Below are positions 63,434 through 64,000 of a DNA stretch of 64,000 nucleotides, piece after piece. Every line of letters starts with the position of its first letter. The stretch's first letter is position 1. The DNA comes from Nocardioides sp. SLBN-35 (GTDB lineage: Bacteria; Actinomycetota; Actinomycetes; Propionibacteriales; Nocardioidaceae), in the NCBI RefSeq assembly GCF_006715725.1, contig NZ_VFNU01000001.1, positions 4,092,001 to 4,156,000 of the forward strand, read 5' to 3'. The notes beneath the pieces were generated by a model. It saw only the letters and a list, made by a program, of their open reading frames with translations. It did not search any database and was not told the origin of the DNA. The position numbers and the translations under genes were made by a program.

Positions 63434-64000
63434 ATGATCCCCACTCGGAGCGTCGCGCTGGGCGCGCCCACCCTCGGCGAGGAGGAGATCGACGCGCTGC
63501 GCGAGGTCTTCGCCAGTGGCTGGGTCTCCGGGGCCGGTCCGACGTGCGTCGCCTTCGAGAAGGAGTTCGCCGTCTCCGCCGGCACGGCGCACGCGCTGGC
63601 CACCTCGAACTGCGGATCGGCGCTCCACCTCGCCCTCCAGGTCCTGGGCGCCGGGCCCGGTGACGAGGTCATCGTCGCGGACTACACCTTCCCCGCCACG
63701 GGCCACGCCGTCGTCTGGACCGGCGCGAAGCCGGTGTTCGCCGACGTCCGCTCCGACATCGGCACGCTCGACCCGGACGCCGCTGCGGCCCTCGTGACCG
63801 AGCGCACCGTCGGCATCGTCGCGGTCGACCTCGTGGGCCAGCCGGCCGACTTCGACGAGCTGCGGGCCGTCGCGGATCGACACGGACTCTGGCTCGTCGA
63901 GGACGCCGCCTGCAGCGCAGGTGCGTCCTACAAGGGCCGACCGGCCGGATCCCTCGCGGACCTGGCCGCCTTCAGCTTCCACGGCCGCAAGGGGATCACC
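63434..64000 (+). CDS. DegT/DnrJ/EryC1/StrS-family sugar aminotransferase, 5' part
   Basis: 189 codons before the right edge; the gene continues. GGAGGC is about 8 nt before the ATG. Features: GAPTLGEEEIDALREVFASGWVSGAGPTCVAFEKEFA, CGSALHLALQVLGAGPGDEVIVADYTFPATGHAVVWTGAKPVFADV, VDLVGQPADFDELRAVA, LVEDAACSAGASYKGRPAGSLADLAAFSFHGRKGIT. The last segment contains the PLP-binding Lys (SFHGRK). Such enzymes aminate nucleotide-linked keto sugars. With the divergent methyltransferase this suggests a surface glycan or glycosylation cluster beyond the window. Confidence 0.93.
   Translation, partial: MIPTRSVALGAPTLGEEEIDALREVFASGWVSGAGPTCVAFEKEFAVSAGTAHALATSNCGSALHLALQVLGAGPGDEVIVADYTFPATGHAVVWTGAKPVFADVRSDIGTLDPDAAAALVTERTVGIVAVDLVGQPADFDELRAVADRHGLWLVEDAACSAGASYKGRPAGSLADLAAFSFHGRKGIT

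Overview
The window is a very GC-rich stretch of an actinobacterial chromosome. Dense coding, many GTG starts, 4-bp GTGA/ATGA overlaps, U-less palindromic terminators, GatCAB, a short class I KARI and the order rne-rplU-rpmA-obgE-proB all fit Propionibacteriales. A Nocardioides-like member of Nocardioidaceae is my best guess; the taxon is inferred from gene content and style, with no marker gene compared. I see no rRNA, tRNA, insertion sequence, prophage or CRISPR array.

Layout. 1-6.9 kb: the start of a DsbA/FrnE-like gene, an ABC export pair, a secreted PKD-domain protein, a half-size EamA protein, a VOC protein, an XRE regulator and a small DUF6907-like protein. 7-10.6 kb: ilvB-ilvN-ilvC behind a 13-residue Leu-Leu-Leu-Val leader peptide and an intrinsic attenuator. 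10.6-15 kb: CHAD protein, remnant of a SurE-like phosphatase, VOC protein, SGNH hydrolase. 13.3-19.5 kb: ilvD with three translationally linked accessory genes, SRPBCC and Asp-box proteins. 19.7-22.8 kb: a monooxygenase-like protein and a large LuxR-type ATPase regulator. 23-27.2 kb: two tandem paralogous secreted proteins duplicated together with their leader and terminator; the first carries a 24-C homopolymer before its start. 27.3-30.6 kb: EamA exporter, alpha/beta hydrolase and a lipoprotein sugar dehydrogenase.

30.6-36.8 kb is the most interesting locus. A cobalamin riboswitch precedes a secreted alpha/alpha-barrel protein, a membrane-anchored DUF4430 protein and a complete ECF transporter (EcfT, fused EcfA-EcfA, S component). 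The two secreted proteins correspond to the two halves of animal transcobalamin/intrinsic factor, so I propose a split transcobalamin-like B12 capture system feeding an ECF importer. Next to it lies a decayed toxin-antitoxin pair: the antitoxin is frameshifted and the PIN toxin lacks its first catalytic Asp.

37.5-46.6 kb: gatCAB, small genes, a lipoprotein hydrolase, a SigE-like sigma factor with a membrane-linked partner, and ligA. 46.7-49.1 kb: TetR-MFS efflux pair with a clear promoter/operator. 49.2-54.7 kb: membrane protein, a cysteine desulfurase-mnmA-MetE-like operon and an FAD monooxygenase. 54.7-62.2 kb: proB, obgE, rpmA, rplU, rne/rng and a DUF2344 gene. 62.2-64 kb: a methyltransferase and the start of a sugar aminotransferase, probably the edge of a polysaccharide cluster.

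Three patterns recur. Many genes have a TANNNT hexamer exactly 6-7 nt before the start codon, implying leaderless transcripts. Long loopless palindromes, often in pairs, follow stop codons. A small dispersed repeat bounded by GGTTGAGG and CTCGAAACC occurs four times.
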